Shown: positions 10,252 through 20,518 of the stretch, in pieces | Position numbering within the stretch: position 1 is the stretch's first letter | Layout of the letters: each line of letters begins with the position of its first letter | DNA from: Burkholderiales bacterium | GTDB taxonomy: Bacteria > Pseudomonadota > Gammaproteobacteria > Burkholderiales > Burkholderiaceae_C | Assembly: GCA_016219375.1 (NCBI GenBank) | Contig: JACRNC010000016.1 | Span: 1-64,000 of the forward strand | Direction: 5' to 3' | Length of the DNA: 64,000 nt | The notes under the pieces: model-generated | Seen by the model: only the letters and a program-made list of their open reading frames with translations | Told to the model about the DNA's origin: nothing | The model's database searches: none | Program-made: the position numbers and the translations under genes

Positions 10252-10299
10252 GCCACGTTCCAGCCTCGCCACGTTCCAGCCTGGCCACGTTCCGGCTTG
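10252..10299. repeat. Three tandem 16-bp units GCCACGTTCCAGCCT(C/G), third unit slightly diverged
   Basis: gccacgttccagcctc|gccacgttccagcctg|gccacgttccggcttg read directly. Confidence 0.9.
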
Positions 10300-10374
10300 G
10301 CCCCATCGGCAGGGGTAGGTGAGCCCCATTGCGGCGACGCAGCCCGGGCCCGTGGCCCGCACCCGGGCCGGCGC

Positions 10375-12273
10375 TCAGCCCGCCGTCTCGTCGATCAGCG
10401 CAGCGCACCGGATCCAGCCCAGCCGCAAGGCGTCGGTGAGCCAGGCGGTGAAGTCCAGCGGCCCGACATCGGCCGCCCGCGCCCCGGCGCGCTGCAGGGC
10501 CTGGGCCAGGTCCAGGCCGGCCAGCAGGTCGGCCATCCAGGCGGCGGTGGCGCGGCTGACGGGGTGGACCTCCACGGCCCAGCCGGAGCGCACGACGCAG
10601 GCGCATTCGCCCTGGCGGCGGGCGATGGCCTGGCGCGCGGCGGCCAGGGCCGGGGGCGCCTGTCGTGCCGGCACCGATGAACCGGCATGCGTGTGGGCCG
10701 GCGCATCGACAGCCGCCGGAGCATCCGCCAGTGCACCCGCTGGCCGATGCGCGGCATGCAGGCTGACGATGGGCCAGTCGCTGCACCGCACCGTGGTGCC
10801 GGGCAGCAGGTCCAGGCGCAGGCGATCGGCCGGGTACTCGCCCAGCAGCGACAGCGTCTGCGGCTCGGCAGTGGCGTCGGCGGCGCGGGCGCAGAGGTGC
10901 ACGGCCCAGTCGAGCTGGGCGCTGTCTGCCAGCCAGGGCCAGGCCTGCAGCTGCGCCTGCTGGGCCAGCCAAGACGGCAGCTCGGCGCCCCAGTCGGCCA
11001 GGTCGCCGCTGCGCGGCGGGTGCGCCAGCCACAGCGCCCAGGCCGCTGCACGGAAGGGCTCGTCGCCGAGCATGGCAGCCACCGTGGGGTAGGCCGCGCG
11101 CAGCGCGCGCGCGGCGGTGGCCGCGGCATTGCGGCGGTAGGGCAGCAGGGCGGCCGCTTGCGGTGCAGGGGCAGCGTGCAGTGCGGCGGCGGGCAGGGCG
11201 CTCCATCGCGGGGGTGACTCGCCAAGCTGACCCGCCTCGCGCAGCCCCTCTGGGTCGGTTGCGCGCTCGACGCCGCCGGGGGCAAACAGCGCCTGCAGCA
11301 GCGTCTGCTGGCGCAGGGCCTCCCGGTCGGCAAGGGCAGGTTCGATGTGCCGGCCGCCTGGCGGGTCCAGATCCGCCGAGCGGAGCTGCGGCTGCGGCCG
11401 GCCGTCGCCAAGCACCTGCCGGGCGATGCCCAGCGCTCGCCCTGCTTGCTCCAGCAGCGTCTGCAGCGCGGGCAGGTCGGTGTCCCACTCGATCAGCGTG
11501 GGCACGGGCCCGCAGTGGCGCAGCGTGTCGGCATAGACCTGCCAGACCGCTTCGCCGACGGGCTGGCCGTGGTCGTCGACCACGCAGCGGCCGGGCAGGG
11601 CGGGGGAGTGGCCGGCCAGATGGATCTGCCCGACCACGCCCGGCGGCAGGCGGGCGACCCAGTCGGCAGCCCATTGCGCGGGGTCGGCGGCGCCGTGGTT
11701 CAGCGCGTTGACCACCAGGTTGTTCAGGTCCAGCAGCAGGCCGCAGCCGGTGCGGCGGCACAGCTCGGCCAGGAAGGCCGGCTCGTCCAGGCTGTCGTCG
11801 GCCCAGGCGATGTAGGCCGACAGGTTCTCCACCAGCAGCCGCCGGCCCAGCGCCGCCTGCGCGCGGTCCACGTTGCCGGCCAGGATCGCGAGTGCGGCGG
11901 GCGTGAAGGCGATGGGCAGCAGGTCCGCGGCGTGGACCGGCACACCGCCGGCGCGCAGCGGCGATCGGGCAAAGGCCGCGTGGTCGGACAGCAGCAGCGG
12001 GTCCACGCGCTGCGCCAGCGCAGCCAGCCGGGCCAGATGGGCCGCATCCAGCCCGCAGGCCGAGCCCAGGCTCAGGCCGACGCCATGCAGGCTGACGGCG
12101 TAGTGGCGGCGCACCTCATCGAGCAAGGCGGGTGCGGCGCCACCGTCGGCAAAGAAGTTCTCGGCATGGACCTCGACGAAGTCGAGCGCCGGCCGCTGTG
12201 CCAGCAGCTCGGCGTGATGAGCATGGCGCAGGCCGATGCCGATGGGCAGCGGGCGGGGCGGGGCGGCGCTCAT
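10375..12273 (-). CDS. Fusion protein: MNIO-family enzyme (DUF692; MbnB/HvfB/BufB-like) plus DUF2063 partner (HvfC/BufC-like)
   Basis: N-terminus has HAENFF, SLHGVGLSLGS, LLSDH, VENLSAYI, LLLDLNNLVVNALNHG, IHLAGHS, LIEWDTDLP. C-terminus has YRRN...AAYPTVAAMLGDEPF...AHPPRSGDLADWGAELPSWL. Single uninterrupted 632-aa ORF. Confidence 0.9.
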   Translation of the reverse strand: MSAAPPRPLPIGIGLRHAHHAELLAQRPALDFVEVHAENFFADGGAAPALLDEVRRHYAVSLHGVGLSLGSACGLDAAHLARLAALAQRVDPLLLSDHAAFARSPLRAGGVPVHAADLLPIAFTPAALAILAGNVDRAQAALGRRLLVENLSAYIAWADDSLDEPAFLAELCRRTGCGLLLDLNNLVVNALNHGAADPAQWAADWVARLPPGVVGQIHLAGHSPALPGRCVVDDHGQPVGEAVWQVYADTLRHCGPVPTLIEWDTDLPALQTLLEQAGRALGIARQVLGDGRPQPQLRSADLDPPGGRHIEPALADREALRQQTLLQALFAPGGVERATDPEGLREAGQLGESPPRWSALPAAALHAAPAPQAAALLPYRRNAAATAARALRAAYPTVAAMLGDEPFRAAAWALWLAHPPRSGDLADWGAELPSWLAQQAQLQAWPWLADSAQLDWAVHLCARAADATAEPQTLSLLGEYPADRLRLDLLPGTTVRCSDWPIVSLHAAHRPAGALADAPAAVDAPAHTHAGSSVPARQAPPALAAARQAIARRQGECACVVRSGWAVEVHPVSRATAAWMADLLAGLDLAQALQRAGARAADVGPLDFTAWLTDALRLGWIRCAALIDETAG

Positions 12274-12331
12274 CGCCGCGCCTCGTCGCCATCCCGGCGC
12301 GCGGCCGGCAGCGCCGGCCGGGCAGGGCGGC

Positions 12332-12616
12332 TCACTTCTTGTCCAGCGCGGCCTTGGCGGCCTCGGCGTCCAGGCCGCCGAGCTGTTTGCAGGTGCCCTT
12401 GGGCACGAACTTCCAGTCGGCCGGGTCGTTGTCGGCCTTGGCCTGGCCGGCGCAGCTGTGCGTGCCCGACAGGTTGGCGCAGTCGTTCTGCCCGGCCTTG
12501 GCCACGCCGAAGCACTTCTCCTTGCTGGCCTTCATGTCGGCCGCGTGGGCCGGCGCGGTGAGGCCCAGGGCGACGACGGTGGCCAGGGCGGTGGACAGCA
12601 GCGGGGACGGGTTCAT
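12332..12616 (-). CDS. DUF2282-family RiPP precursor (bufferin/HvfA-like)
   Basis: 94 aa: signal peptide ending APAHAA, then [49 protein letters not shown]; four Cys; directly upstream of the MNIO gene. Confidence 0.88.
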   Translation of the reverse strand: MNPSPLLSTALATVVALGLTAPAHAADMKASKEKCFGVAKAGQNDCANLSGTHSCAGQAKADNDPADWKFVPKGTCKQLGGLDAEAAKAALDKK

Positions 12617-12890
12617 GGGTTCTCCGTTGGGCCGGCGGGGGGTAGCCGGCGGTGGGTGCATCGCGCAAGGCCGTGGTTGTAGCAAACGCGCGATGCCCTC
12701 AGACCCCGCACGCCGTGCGGCGGTTCCCCTGCCGCCCTGACGGCATCGCCGCGTCCCGGGGCCCGGGGCCCGGGATTGCCGGGTGATTCCCCGCCTGATC
12801 GGCCCATCCCTTGCGCGCGGCAACCGGACAATGAGCCGAGCCGGAATGCGCCCGCCGCGGGCGTGCTTGCGGCTACCCGCCGAGGATGAC

Positions 12891-15443
12891 ATGACGGATC
12901 TGCACCTGCCTGCGCTGAACCTGGTCGACCCCACGGTCGAGCCCGGCCTGCCGCCGCGCCCCACCCCGGACGAGCCGGAGGACAAGACCCGCCACGACTC
13001 CTTCCGGTGGCCTACGCCGCCGTATGCGTCCTACCCGCCCGCGTCCGAGCAGAACGACCCGCTGCCCTGCGAGATCGAGGGCCTGAACGGCCGCAGCATG
13101 CAGGGCCGGCTGATCTTCTTCGTGCCCGACGAGGTGGTGGCCCACGTGCAGGTGCCGCCGGCGCGCACGACCATGCCGCTGCGCTTCGGCCAGTTCCGCT
13201 CGCTGGCGCTGACCGTGCCGCTGGCGCCGCTGCCGGCCGCGCCGGGCGACCCGCACGCCCCCATCCTGGACAGCCGCCCGCGCACGCCGTTCAAGCTGCA
13301 GTTCAGGGACGGGCATGAATGGCAGGACCAGACCATCGGTCATGTGGAGACGGCCTTCGGCCTCTTCCTCTTCCTGCCGGTGGATGCCGAGGACCGCGTG
13401 CGCCGCGTCTTCGTGCCGGCCGACGTGCTGCAGTCCGCCGAGTTCGGTGCGCGCATCGGCGAGGTGCTGGTGGCCGACCACCTGGCCACGCCCGAGCAGG
13501 TCGAGCAGGCCGCCGACGTGCAGCAGCAACTGCGCAGCCAGAAGATCGGCGACATCCTGCTCAACAAGCAGATCGTCACCGCCGAGCAGCTGCTGACGGC
13601 CATCGAGCAGCAGAGCCGCATGCCGATGGTGCGCATCGGCGAGGCGCTGATCGCAATGGGCCTGATCAGCCAGGCGCAGCTGGAAGACGCGCTGGAGCAG
13701 CAAAAGCGCGACCGCAGCGTCCCGCTGGGCGAGCTGCTGGTCAAGCTGGAGCTGGTCTCGCGCCAGGACCTGCAGACCGCGCTGGCGCGCAAGATGGGCT
13801 ATCCGCTGGTCGATGCGCAGCGCTTCCCGGTCGAGGCCGAGGCCCTGCGCAAGGTGCCCTATGTGATGGCCGAGCGGCTGCATGCATTGCCGCTGCTGCT
13901 GCGTGACACCAACCTCATCGTCGCCGTGGAAGACCCGGGCCGCCGGCTGGCGCTGTCGGAGCTGGAGTTCGCCACGCAATGCCGCGTGGTGCCCGTGCTG
14001 GCCCAGCACGCGCAGCTGGAGTTCGGCATCCGCGAGGCCTACGCCAAGATCGGCGCGGACGTCTCCCGCGTGGGCGCCGACGTGGATGCGGTGGCCTTCG
14101 ACTATGAGCCCAGCGACACCGGCAAGCTCATGGAGACGCTGGAGCGCGAGGGCCATGAGCAGCAGGGCGGCGACGACGACAAGCCCATCGAGCAGAGCGA
14201 CAACTCGCTGGTGCGGCTGATCAACACGATGGTGCTGGAGGCGCATGCCGACGGCGTGTCCGACATCCACGTCGAGTGCTACCCGGGCAAGGACAAGCTC
14301 AAGATCCGCTTCCGCAAGGACGGCATCCTGCGCACCTACCTGGAGCTGCCGCACACCTATCGCTCGGCTTTCGTGGCGCGCGTGAAGATCATGTGCGACC
14401 TCGACATCTCCGAGCGCCGCAAGCCGCAGGACGGCAAGATCAACTTCGCCCGCTTCGTGCCGGGCCACAAGATCGAGCTGCGCGTGGCCACCATCCCGAC
14501 CAACAACGGGCTGGAGGACATCGTGATGCGGATCCTGGCCTCGGCCAAGCCCATCCCGCTGGACAACCTGGGCCTGAGCGCGCCCAACCTGGCCGGGCTG
14601 AAGACCGCGATGGAGCGCCCCTACGGCCTGGTGCTGTGCGTGGGCCCCACCGGCTCGGGCAAGACGACGACGCTGCACTCCGCGCTCAGCCACATCAACG
14701 TGCCCGAGCGCAAGATCTGGACGGCCGAGGACCCGGTGGAGATCACCCAGCCCGGGCTGCGCCAGGTGCAGGTCAACCCGAAGATCGACTGGACCTTCGC
14801 CAAGGCGCTGCGCGCCTTCCTGCGTGCCGACCCGGACGTGATCATGGTGGGCGAAATACGCGACGAGGAGACGGCGCACATGGCGGTCGAGGCGTCGCTG
14901 ACCGGCCACCTGGTGCTGTCCACCCTGCACACCAACAGCGCACCGGAGACGGTCACGCGGCTGCTGGACATGGGCATGGACCCGTTCAACTTCGCCGACT
15001 CGCTGCTGGTGGTGCTGGCCCAGCGCCTGGTGCGCAAGCTGTGCATGGACTGCCGCCGCTCCGAGCCGGCCTCGGCCGAGCAGATCGAGGAGCTGCTGGC
15101 CGACTACCTGCACATCTGCCCGCCGGACGATCCGCAGTTCCAGCGCGACAAGGTCCTGGCCGAATGGCAGCAGCAACTGGGCCGCGACGGCGTGCTGATG
15201 CACCACCACAGCCCCGGCTGCCCCAGCTGCGGCGGCACCGGCTACCGCGGCCGCGCCGGCCTGCACGAGCTGATGAGTGTGTCGCGCGACCTGCGCCGGC
15301 TGATCCAGACCGGTGCACGCGCCGAGGAGCTGCAGGCCTGCGCCCTGCGCGAGGGCATGCGCACCCTGCGCCAGGACGGCCTGACCAAGGTGCTGATGGG
15401 CCTGACCAGCATCGAGGAAGTGCGCGCCACGTCCAACGCGTGA
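12891..15443 (+). CDS. GspE/PilB-family ATPase with MshEN-type N-terminal repeats
   Basis: Walker [16 protein letters not shown], Walker [29 protein letters not shown] zinc motif, [18 protein letters not shown]-type repeats. Confidence 0.92.
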   Translation: MTDLHLPALNLVDPTVEPGLPPRPTPDEPEDKTRHDSFRWPTPPYASYPPASEQNDPLPCEIEGLNGRSMQGRLIFFVPDEVVAHVQVPPARTTMPLRFGQFRSLALTVPLAPLPAAPGDPHAPILDSRPRTPFKLQFRDGHEWQDQTIGHVETAFGLFLFLPVDAEDRVRRVFVPADVLQSAEFGARIGEVLVADHLATPEQVEQAADVQQQLRSQKIGDILLNKQIVTAEQLLTAIEQQSRMPMVRIGEALIAMGLISQAQLEDALEQQKRDRSVPLGELLVKLELVSRQDLQTALARKMGYPLVDAQRFPVEAEALRKVPYVMAERLHALPLLLRDTNLIVAVEDPGRRLALSELEFATQCRVVPVLAQHAQLEFGIREAYAKIGADVSRVGADVDAVAFDYEPSDTGKLMETLEREGHEQQGGDDDKPIEQSDNSLVRLINTMVLEAHADGVSDIHVECYPGKDKLKIRFRKDGILRTYLELPHTYRSAFVARVKIMCDLDISERRKPQDGKINFARFVPGHKIELRVATIPTNNGLEDIVMRILASAKPIPLDNLGLSAPNLAGLKTAMERPYGLVLCVGPTGSGKTTTLHSALSHINVPERKIWTAEDPVEITQPGLRQVQVNPKIDWTFAKALRAFLRADPDVIMVGEIRDEETAHMAVEASLTGHLVLSTLHTNSAPETVTRLLDMGMDPFNFADSLLVVLAQRLVRKLCMDCRRSEPASAEQIEELLADYLHICPPDDPQFQRDKVLAEWQQQLGRDGVLMHHHSPGCPSCGGTGYRGRAGLHELMSVSRDLRRLIQTGARAEELQACALREGMRTLRQDGLTKVLMGLTSIEEVRATSNA

Positions 15444-15573
15444 CGTCTTGCCGATCCACTGAGGGAAAGCCAAGGGGCCGATCCCGCAGGCAGGCGGCCC
15501 GCTTGAGAGTGAGCGCTCCTTATAGTTCTGCCGGACGGCACGGCACCCCGCCGGCCGCTATCCCTGCGGTTCC

Positions 15574-16647
15574 ATGCTCCTCATCACAGGCGGCGCCGGC
15601 TTCATCGGCGGCAACTTCGTTCACCACTGGCTGGCCCGCAGCGACGAGCCCATCGTCGTGCTGGACAAGCTCACCTACGCCGGCAACCCGGAGACCATCG
15701 CCGCCCCCCTGCAGACCGGCCGCGCACAGCTCGTGCAGGCCGACATCTGCGACCGCGAAGCGGTGCGCCGCCTGCTGACGCAACACCGCCCGCGCGCGCT
15801 CATGCACTTCGCGGCCGAAAGCCATGTAGACCGCTCCATCCACGGCCCGGGCGACTTCGTGCAGACCAATGTGGTCGGCACCTTCACCCTGCTGGAAGAA
15901 GCCCGCGCCTACTGGTCCGGCCTGACGGGTGCCGAGCGCGACGCCTTCCGCTTCCTGCACGTCTCCACCGACGAGGTCTACGGCTCGCTCGACGCCGACG
16001 ACCCGCCGTTCGCCGAGACCACGCCCTACGCGCCCAACAGCCCCTATTCGGCCAGCAAGGCCGGCAGCGACCACCTGGTGCGCGCCTGGCACCACACCTA
16101 CGGCCTGCCGGTGCTGACGACCAACTGCAGCAACAACTACGGCCCCTACCAGTTTCCCGAGAAGCTCATCCCGCTGATGCTGCTCAACGCGCTGGACGGC
16201 AAGCCGCTGCCGGTCTATGGCGACGGCCTGAACGTGCGCGACTGGCTATACGTGCGCGACCACTGCGAGGCCATCTGCCAGGTGCTCGAGAAGGGCACCT
16301 GCGGCGAGGTCTACAACGTCGGCGGCATCAACGAGATCCGCAACATCGACGTGGTGACCACCGTCTGCCGCGAGCTCGACCGCCTGCGCCCGCGCGCAGC
16401 CGGCCGCTACGAGGACCTCATCACCTACGTGACCGACCGCCCCGGCCACGACCGCCGCTACGCCATCGACCCGCGCAAGATCGAGCGCGAGATCGGCTGG
16501 CGCCCGGCGGAGACGTTTGCCACCGGCATCGCCAAGACCGTGGCCTGGTATCTGGACAACCGCGCCTGGGTGGACGGCGTGCGCAGCGGCAGCTACCGCG
16601 ACTGGATCGCCCGCCAGTACGGCGAGCGCGGCCTGGCCGCAGCCTGA
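15574..16647 (+). CDS. rfbB: dTDP-glucose 4,6-dehydratase
   Basis: [36 protein letters not shown]. Confidence 0.95.
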   Translation: MLLITGGAGFIGGNFVHHWLARSDEPIVVLDKLTYAGNPETIAAPLQTGRAQLVQADICDREAVRRLLTQHRPRALMHFAAESHVDRSIHGPGDFVQTNVVGTFTLLEEARAYWSGLTGAERDAFRFLHVSTDEVYGSLDADDPPFAETTPYAPNSPYSASKAGSDHLVRAWHHTYGLPVLTTNCSNNYGPYQFPEKLIPLMLLNALDGKPLPVYGDGLNVRDWLYVRDHCEAICQVLEKGTCGEVYNVGGINEIRNIDVVTTVCRELDRLRPRAAGRYEDLITYVTDRPGHDRRYAIDPRKIEREIGWRPAETFATGIAKTVAWYLDNRAWVDGVRSGSYRDWIARQYGERGLAAA

Positions 16648-16657
16648 TGGCCGCGTC

Positions 16658-17545
16658 ATGAGCCGCCGCCCCCGCATCCTGCTGCTCGGTGCCGCCGGTC
16701 AGGTGGGCCGTGAATTGCAGCGCGCTCTCCTTCCGCTGGGTGTTGTGACGCCGGTCACGCGTGCGCAGGCCGACCTCAGCCAGCCGCAGCAGCTCTCGCC
16801 CATCCTGTCGGACCTCAAGCCGCGCTGGGTGGTCAATGCCGCGGCTTACACCGCCGTGGACAAGGCCGAGGGCGACGAGGCCGCCGCCGATGCGCTCAAC
16901 CGCCGGCTGCCTGCCTTCCTGGCCGAGCGCTCGGCGCGCGACGGCTTCCGGCTGGTGCACTACTCCACCGACTACGTCTTCGACGGCCGCGCCGACCGCC
17001 CTTATCGCGAGGACGACGCCACCGCGCCGCAGGGCGTCTACGGCCGCACCAAGCTGGCCGGCGAGCAGGCCGCGCTGCAAGCGCCGGATGCGCTGGTGCT
17101 GCGCCTGAGCTGGGTCTTCGGCCAGCACGGTGGCAACTTCCCCAAGACCATGATCCGCCTGGCCCGCGAGCGCCAGCAGCTGCGCGTGGTCGCCGACCAG
17201 CACGGCTGCCCCACGCCGGCGGCGCTGGCGGCAGACCTGACGCTGCTGGCCCTGCACCAGGGTGTCTCGGGCCTGCATCACTGCTGCGCAGCAGGCGCAA
17301 CCACCTGGCATGCCTTTGCCCAGGCCGTGCTCCAGGCCGCCTGGGATGCCGGCCTGGCCGGTCTGCAGGCCCGGCCGCAGGATGTGGCGGCGATCGCCAC
17401 GGCGGACTTCCCCACGCCCGCCCGTCGCCCGGCCTGGTCGGTCATGGACACCACTCGGCTGGAGCAGGCCCTGGGCCTGTCGATGCCGCCCTGGCAACCG
17501 TATGTGGACCAGCTGGTCCGACACCTCAAGGAGAGCGGCGCATGA
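16658..17545 (+). CDS. rfbD: dTDP-4-dehydrorhamnose reductase
   Basis: [32 protein letters not shown]. Confidence 0.94.
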   Translation: MSRRPRILLLGAAGQVGRELQRALLPLGVVTPVTRAQADLSQPQQLSPILSDLKPRWVVNAAAYTAVDKAEGDEAAADALNRRLPAFLAERSARDGFRLVHYSTDYVFDGRADRPYREDDATAPQGVYGRTKLAGEQAALQAPDALVLRLSWVFGQHGGNFPKTMIRLARERQQLRVVADQHGCPTPAALAADLTLLALHQGVSGLHHCCAAGATTWHAFAQAVLQAAWDAGLAGLQARPQDVAAIATADFPTPARRPAWSVMDTTRLEQALGLSMPPWQPYVDQLVRHLKESGA

Positions 17546-18444
17546 CCACCCCTGTGGCCACCCGGCGCAAAGGCATCATCCTGGCCGGCGGCTCCGGCAC
17601 CCGGCTGCATCCGGCCACGCTGGCCATCTCCAAGCAGCTGCTGCCGGTCTACGACAAGCCGATGATCTATTACCCGCTCAGCACGCTGATGCTGGCGGGC
17701 ATCCGCGACATCCTGGTCATCTCCACGCCGGCCGACACGCCGCGCTTTCAAGCCCTGCTGGGCGACGGCTCGCGCTGGGGCATCAACCTAAGCTACTGCG
17801 TGCAGCCCTCGCCGGACGGTCTCGCCCAGGCCTTCATCCTGGGCCGCGACTTCCTGGCCGGCCAGGCCAGCGCCCTGGTGCTGGGCGACAACATCTTCTA
17901 CGGCCACGACTTCCAGGCCATGCTGCGCCATGCCGCCGCGCAGGCGCAGGGCGCCACGGTCTTCGCCTACCACGTCAACGACCCCGAGCGCTACGGCGTG
18001 GTCGCCTTCGACGACGGCCGCCGCGCCGTCAGCATCGAGGAAAAGCCCAAGGCGCCCAAGAGCAACTACGCCGTCACCGGCCTGTACTTCTACGACGCCG
18101 CGGTGTGCGACTACGCCGCCGAGGTGCGGCCGTCCGCCCGTGGCGAGCTCGAGATCACCGACATCAACGCCCGCTACCTGGCCGAGGGCCGGCTGAAGGT
18201 CGAGATCATGGGCCGCGGCCACGCCTGGCTGGACACCGGCACGCATGACTCGCTGCTCGAGGCCGGCCAGTTCATCGCCACGCTGGAAAAGCGCCAGGGC
18301 CTCAAGGTGGCCTGCCTGGAGGAAATCGGCTGGCGCGCCGGCTGGATCAGTGCCGAGCAGGTCGAGGCGGCCGCCCAGCCGATGCTCAAGAACGGCTACG
18401 GCCAATACCTCATGAAGATGCTGCAGGAAAAGGTCTACACCTGA
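17542..18444 (+). CDS. rfbA: Glucose-1-phosphate thymidylyltransferase
   Basis: [45 protein letters not shown]. Confidence 0.96.
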   Translation: MTTPVATRRKGIILAGGSGTRLHPATLAISKQLLPVYDKPMIYYPLSTLMLAGIRDILVISTPADTPRFQALLGDGSRWGINLSYCVQPSPDGLAQAFILGRDFLAGQASALVLGDNIFYGHDFQAMLRHAAAQAQGATVFAYHVNDPERYGVVAFDDGRRAVSIEEKPKAPKSNYAVTGLYFYDAAVCDYAAEVRPSARGELEITDINARYLAEGRLKVEIMGRGHAWLDTGTHDSLLEAGQFIATLEKRQGLKVACLEEIGWRAGWISAEQVEAAAQPMLKNGYGQYLMKMLQEKVYT

Positions 18445-19004
18445 TGAAGCTGCTGCGCACCGACCTGCCCGACGTGGTCATCATCGAGCCGGCCGTCTTC
18501 GGCGACGACCGCGGCTGGTTCATGGAGAGCTTCAATGCCCAGCGTTTCGACGCGCTGCTGGCCGAGGCCGGCCTGCCGCCCGCGCCGGCCTTCGTGCAGG
18601 ACAACCACTCCTGCTCGGCGCGCAACGTGCTGCGCGGCCTGCACTACCAGCTGCCGCCGCATGCGCAGGGCAAGCTGGTGCGCGTGGTCAAAGGCCGTGC
18701 CTGGGACGTGGCGGTGGACATCCGCCGCGGCTCGCCCAGCTTCGGCCGCTGGACGGGTGTGGAGCTGAGCGCCGACAACCGCCGCCAGCTGTGGATCCCG
18801 GCGGGCCATGCGCACGGCTTCATCGCCCTGGAAGACGACACCCACTTCCTCTACAAGACGACCGACTACTACGCCCGCGACTGCGAGCGAGCGATCGCCT
18901 GGGACGATGCGGCCATCGGCATCGACTGGCCGCTGGACGGCGAGCCGCGGCTGGCGCCCAAGGATGCGGCTGCGCCGCGACTGGCCGAAGCTGAAGTGTT
19001 CTAG
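18444..19004 (+). CDS. rfbC: dTDP-4-dehydrorhamnose 3,5-epimerase
   Basis: NHSCSARNVLRGLHYQLPPHAQGKLVRVVKG. Confidence 0.95.
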   Translation: MKLLRTDLPDVVIIEPAVFGDDRGWFMESFNAQRFDALLAEAGLPPAPAFVQDNHSCSARNVLRGLHYQLPPHAQGKLVRVVKGRAWDVAVDIRRGSPSFGRWTGVELSADNRRQLWIPAGHAHGFIALEDDTHFLYKTTDYYARDCERAIAWDDAAIGIDWPLDGEPRLAPKDAAAPRLAEAEVF

Positions 19005-19094
19005 GCCGCGGCGGCGTTCACTGCGTGCCCCAGCCGGCCGCGGTGCCTGCTCAGGCAAGCGCTCGATGACGGCGATCCGTCATCGCCCGCCTGA

Positions 19095-20252
19095 TCAACG
19101 CCGCCCGCGCAGCGGCGCTTCGGGCCGGAACTTGCGCAGCAGGTGCTCGTACTGCTGCAGGATGTGCTTCCAGGTGAAGGCCTCGGCATGGCGCTTGCGG
19201 CTGGCGTCGCGCATGGCGGCGGCCCGGGCCTCGAAGCCGTCGGCCTGCCATTCGTCGAAGCGCCGCACGCACTCGGCCTCGTCCTTGAAATACACCGCCG
19301 CGTCGCCTGCCACCCAGCGGTTGAAGCGGTTGTCGCGCGCGATCACCGCGTTGCCCGCGCCCAGGGCTTCGACCAGCGACGGGTTGGTGCCGCCGACCTG
19401 GTGCCCGTGCACATAGGCCGCGCAATGCAGCCGCAATGAGCTCAGCACATGCTTGTCGTAGATCGGCCCGAGGAAGCGCACCTCGTCGCTGGCTGCATCC
19501 AGCACCGCGCGGTGGTAGGGATGATCCGGCTCGTAGCGGCCCAGCACCGCCAGCGTCATGCCGCGCCGGCGGCTGGAGAAACCGCGCACGATCTCCAGCA
19601 GCGAGTTCTCTGGCTCCGGCCGCGCGATGACGGTGAAGTAGCGCCCCGGCTGCAGCCCCAGCGAGCGGATCGGATCCAGCGGCGCGTGGTCGATGCGCTC
19701 GGCGCCATAGGGGATCATCGTGATCTTGTCGGCCCGGGTGCGCGTGGCCAGGTGCACCTTCATCTCCGGGTGGTCGCCGATCAGGTGGTTGCCCAGCCAG
19801 CAGCCGAACCAGTCGTTCAGCCAGAACCAGGTCTTCGCCACGCGGCCCCACTTGGCGCGCTTCCACTCGATGCCGTCCATGTTGATGACGTTGGGCACGC
19901 CGCGCAGCCGCAGCCAGCCGCAGAAGACGGCGGTGTTGTAGCCCAGGGTCAGGCACAGCTCGCCGCTGCGCGAGGCATGCAGCGTGGATTTCCAGTCGAA
20001 GACGATGGTGCCCAGCGGCCCGCCCTGACTCACCGGGATGCGCACGCGGCGGATGTCGCCGAAATCGTCCTGCACGGTCGGGCCCTTGCCGTCTTCCTGG
20101 CAGTAGACGGTGATCTCCCAGCCGCGCGCGGCCAGGTACAGGGCCAGATATTCGGCAAAGGTCTCGAAGCCGCCGTGGGCCGCGGGGATGCCGCGGATGC
20201 CGAGGATGCGCAGCTTCTTGGGGCGGGGGGCAGGTGCGGGTGCAGCAGACAT
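19095..20252 (-). CDS. DUF1972-type glycosyltransferase (rhamnosyltransferase-like)
   Basis: KLRILGIRGIPAAHGGFETFAEYLALYL; GGTNPSLVEALGAGNAVIARDN GT4-like motif. Confidence 0.85.
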   Translation of the reverse strand: MSAAPAPAPRPKKLRILGIRGIPAAHGGFETFAEYLALYLAARGWEITVYCQEDGKGPTVQDDFGDIRRVRIPVSQGGPLGTIVFDWKSTLHASRSGELCLTLGYNTAVFCGWLRLRGVPNVINMDGIEWKRAKWGRVAKTWFWLNDWFGCWLGNHLIGDHPEMKVHLATRTRADKITMIPYGAERIDHAPLDPIRSLGLQPGRYFTVIARPEPENSLLEIVRGFSSRRRGMTLAVLGRYEPDHPYHRAVLDAASDEVRFLGPIYDKHVLSSLRLHCAAYVHGHQVGGTNPSLVEALGAGNAVIARDNRFNRWVAGDAAVYFKDEAECVRRFDEWQADGFEARAAAMRDASRKRHAEAFTWKHILQQYEHLLRKFRPEAPLRGRR

Positions 20253-20518
20253 CGGCAACGGGCGGCGGGCAGCTCTTGGCGTCATCGGCCGACGCCGGGC
20301 CACCTTGTATGAGGAAAGACGCGCGGCCTTGCCGCCAGGCCGCTGAACGGGCCGGGGCATTGTCCGTTACACCCCTGTATCCACCCTGAGGGCTAACGCC
20401 CAGGCATGGGGGCGGTTTAACCCGTGGCCTGCGGGTCTTGAGGCATCCGCCAAGGCCGGCATGCCCCAGCCGCGTGCACACCCCGGGGCCGCAGGGGCGC
20501 CCTGATAGAGTCCGCGCC

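Noticed and set aside
11347-12561. 404-aa plus-strand ORF opposite the MNIO fusion
   Set aside because: Antisense shadow; the minus-strand ORF has all DUF692 motifs.
12873-15473. 866-aa ORF on the minus strand
   Set aside because: Shadow ORF antisense to the GspE-like ATPase; composition (His/Gln/Val-rich) is typical of high-GC antisense frames and no motif is present.
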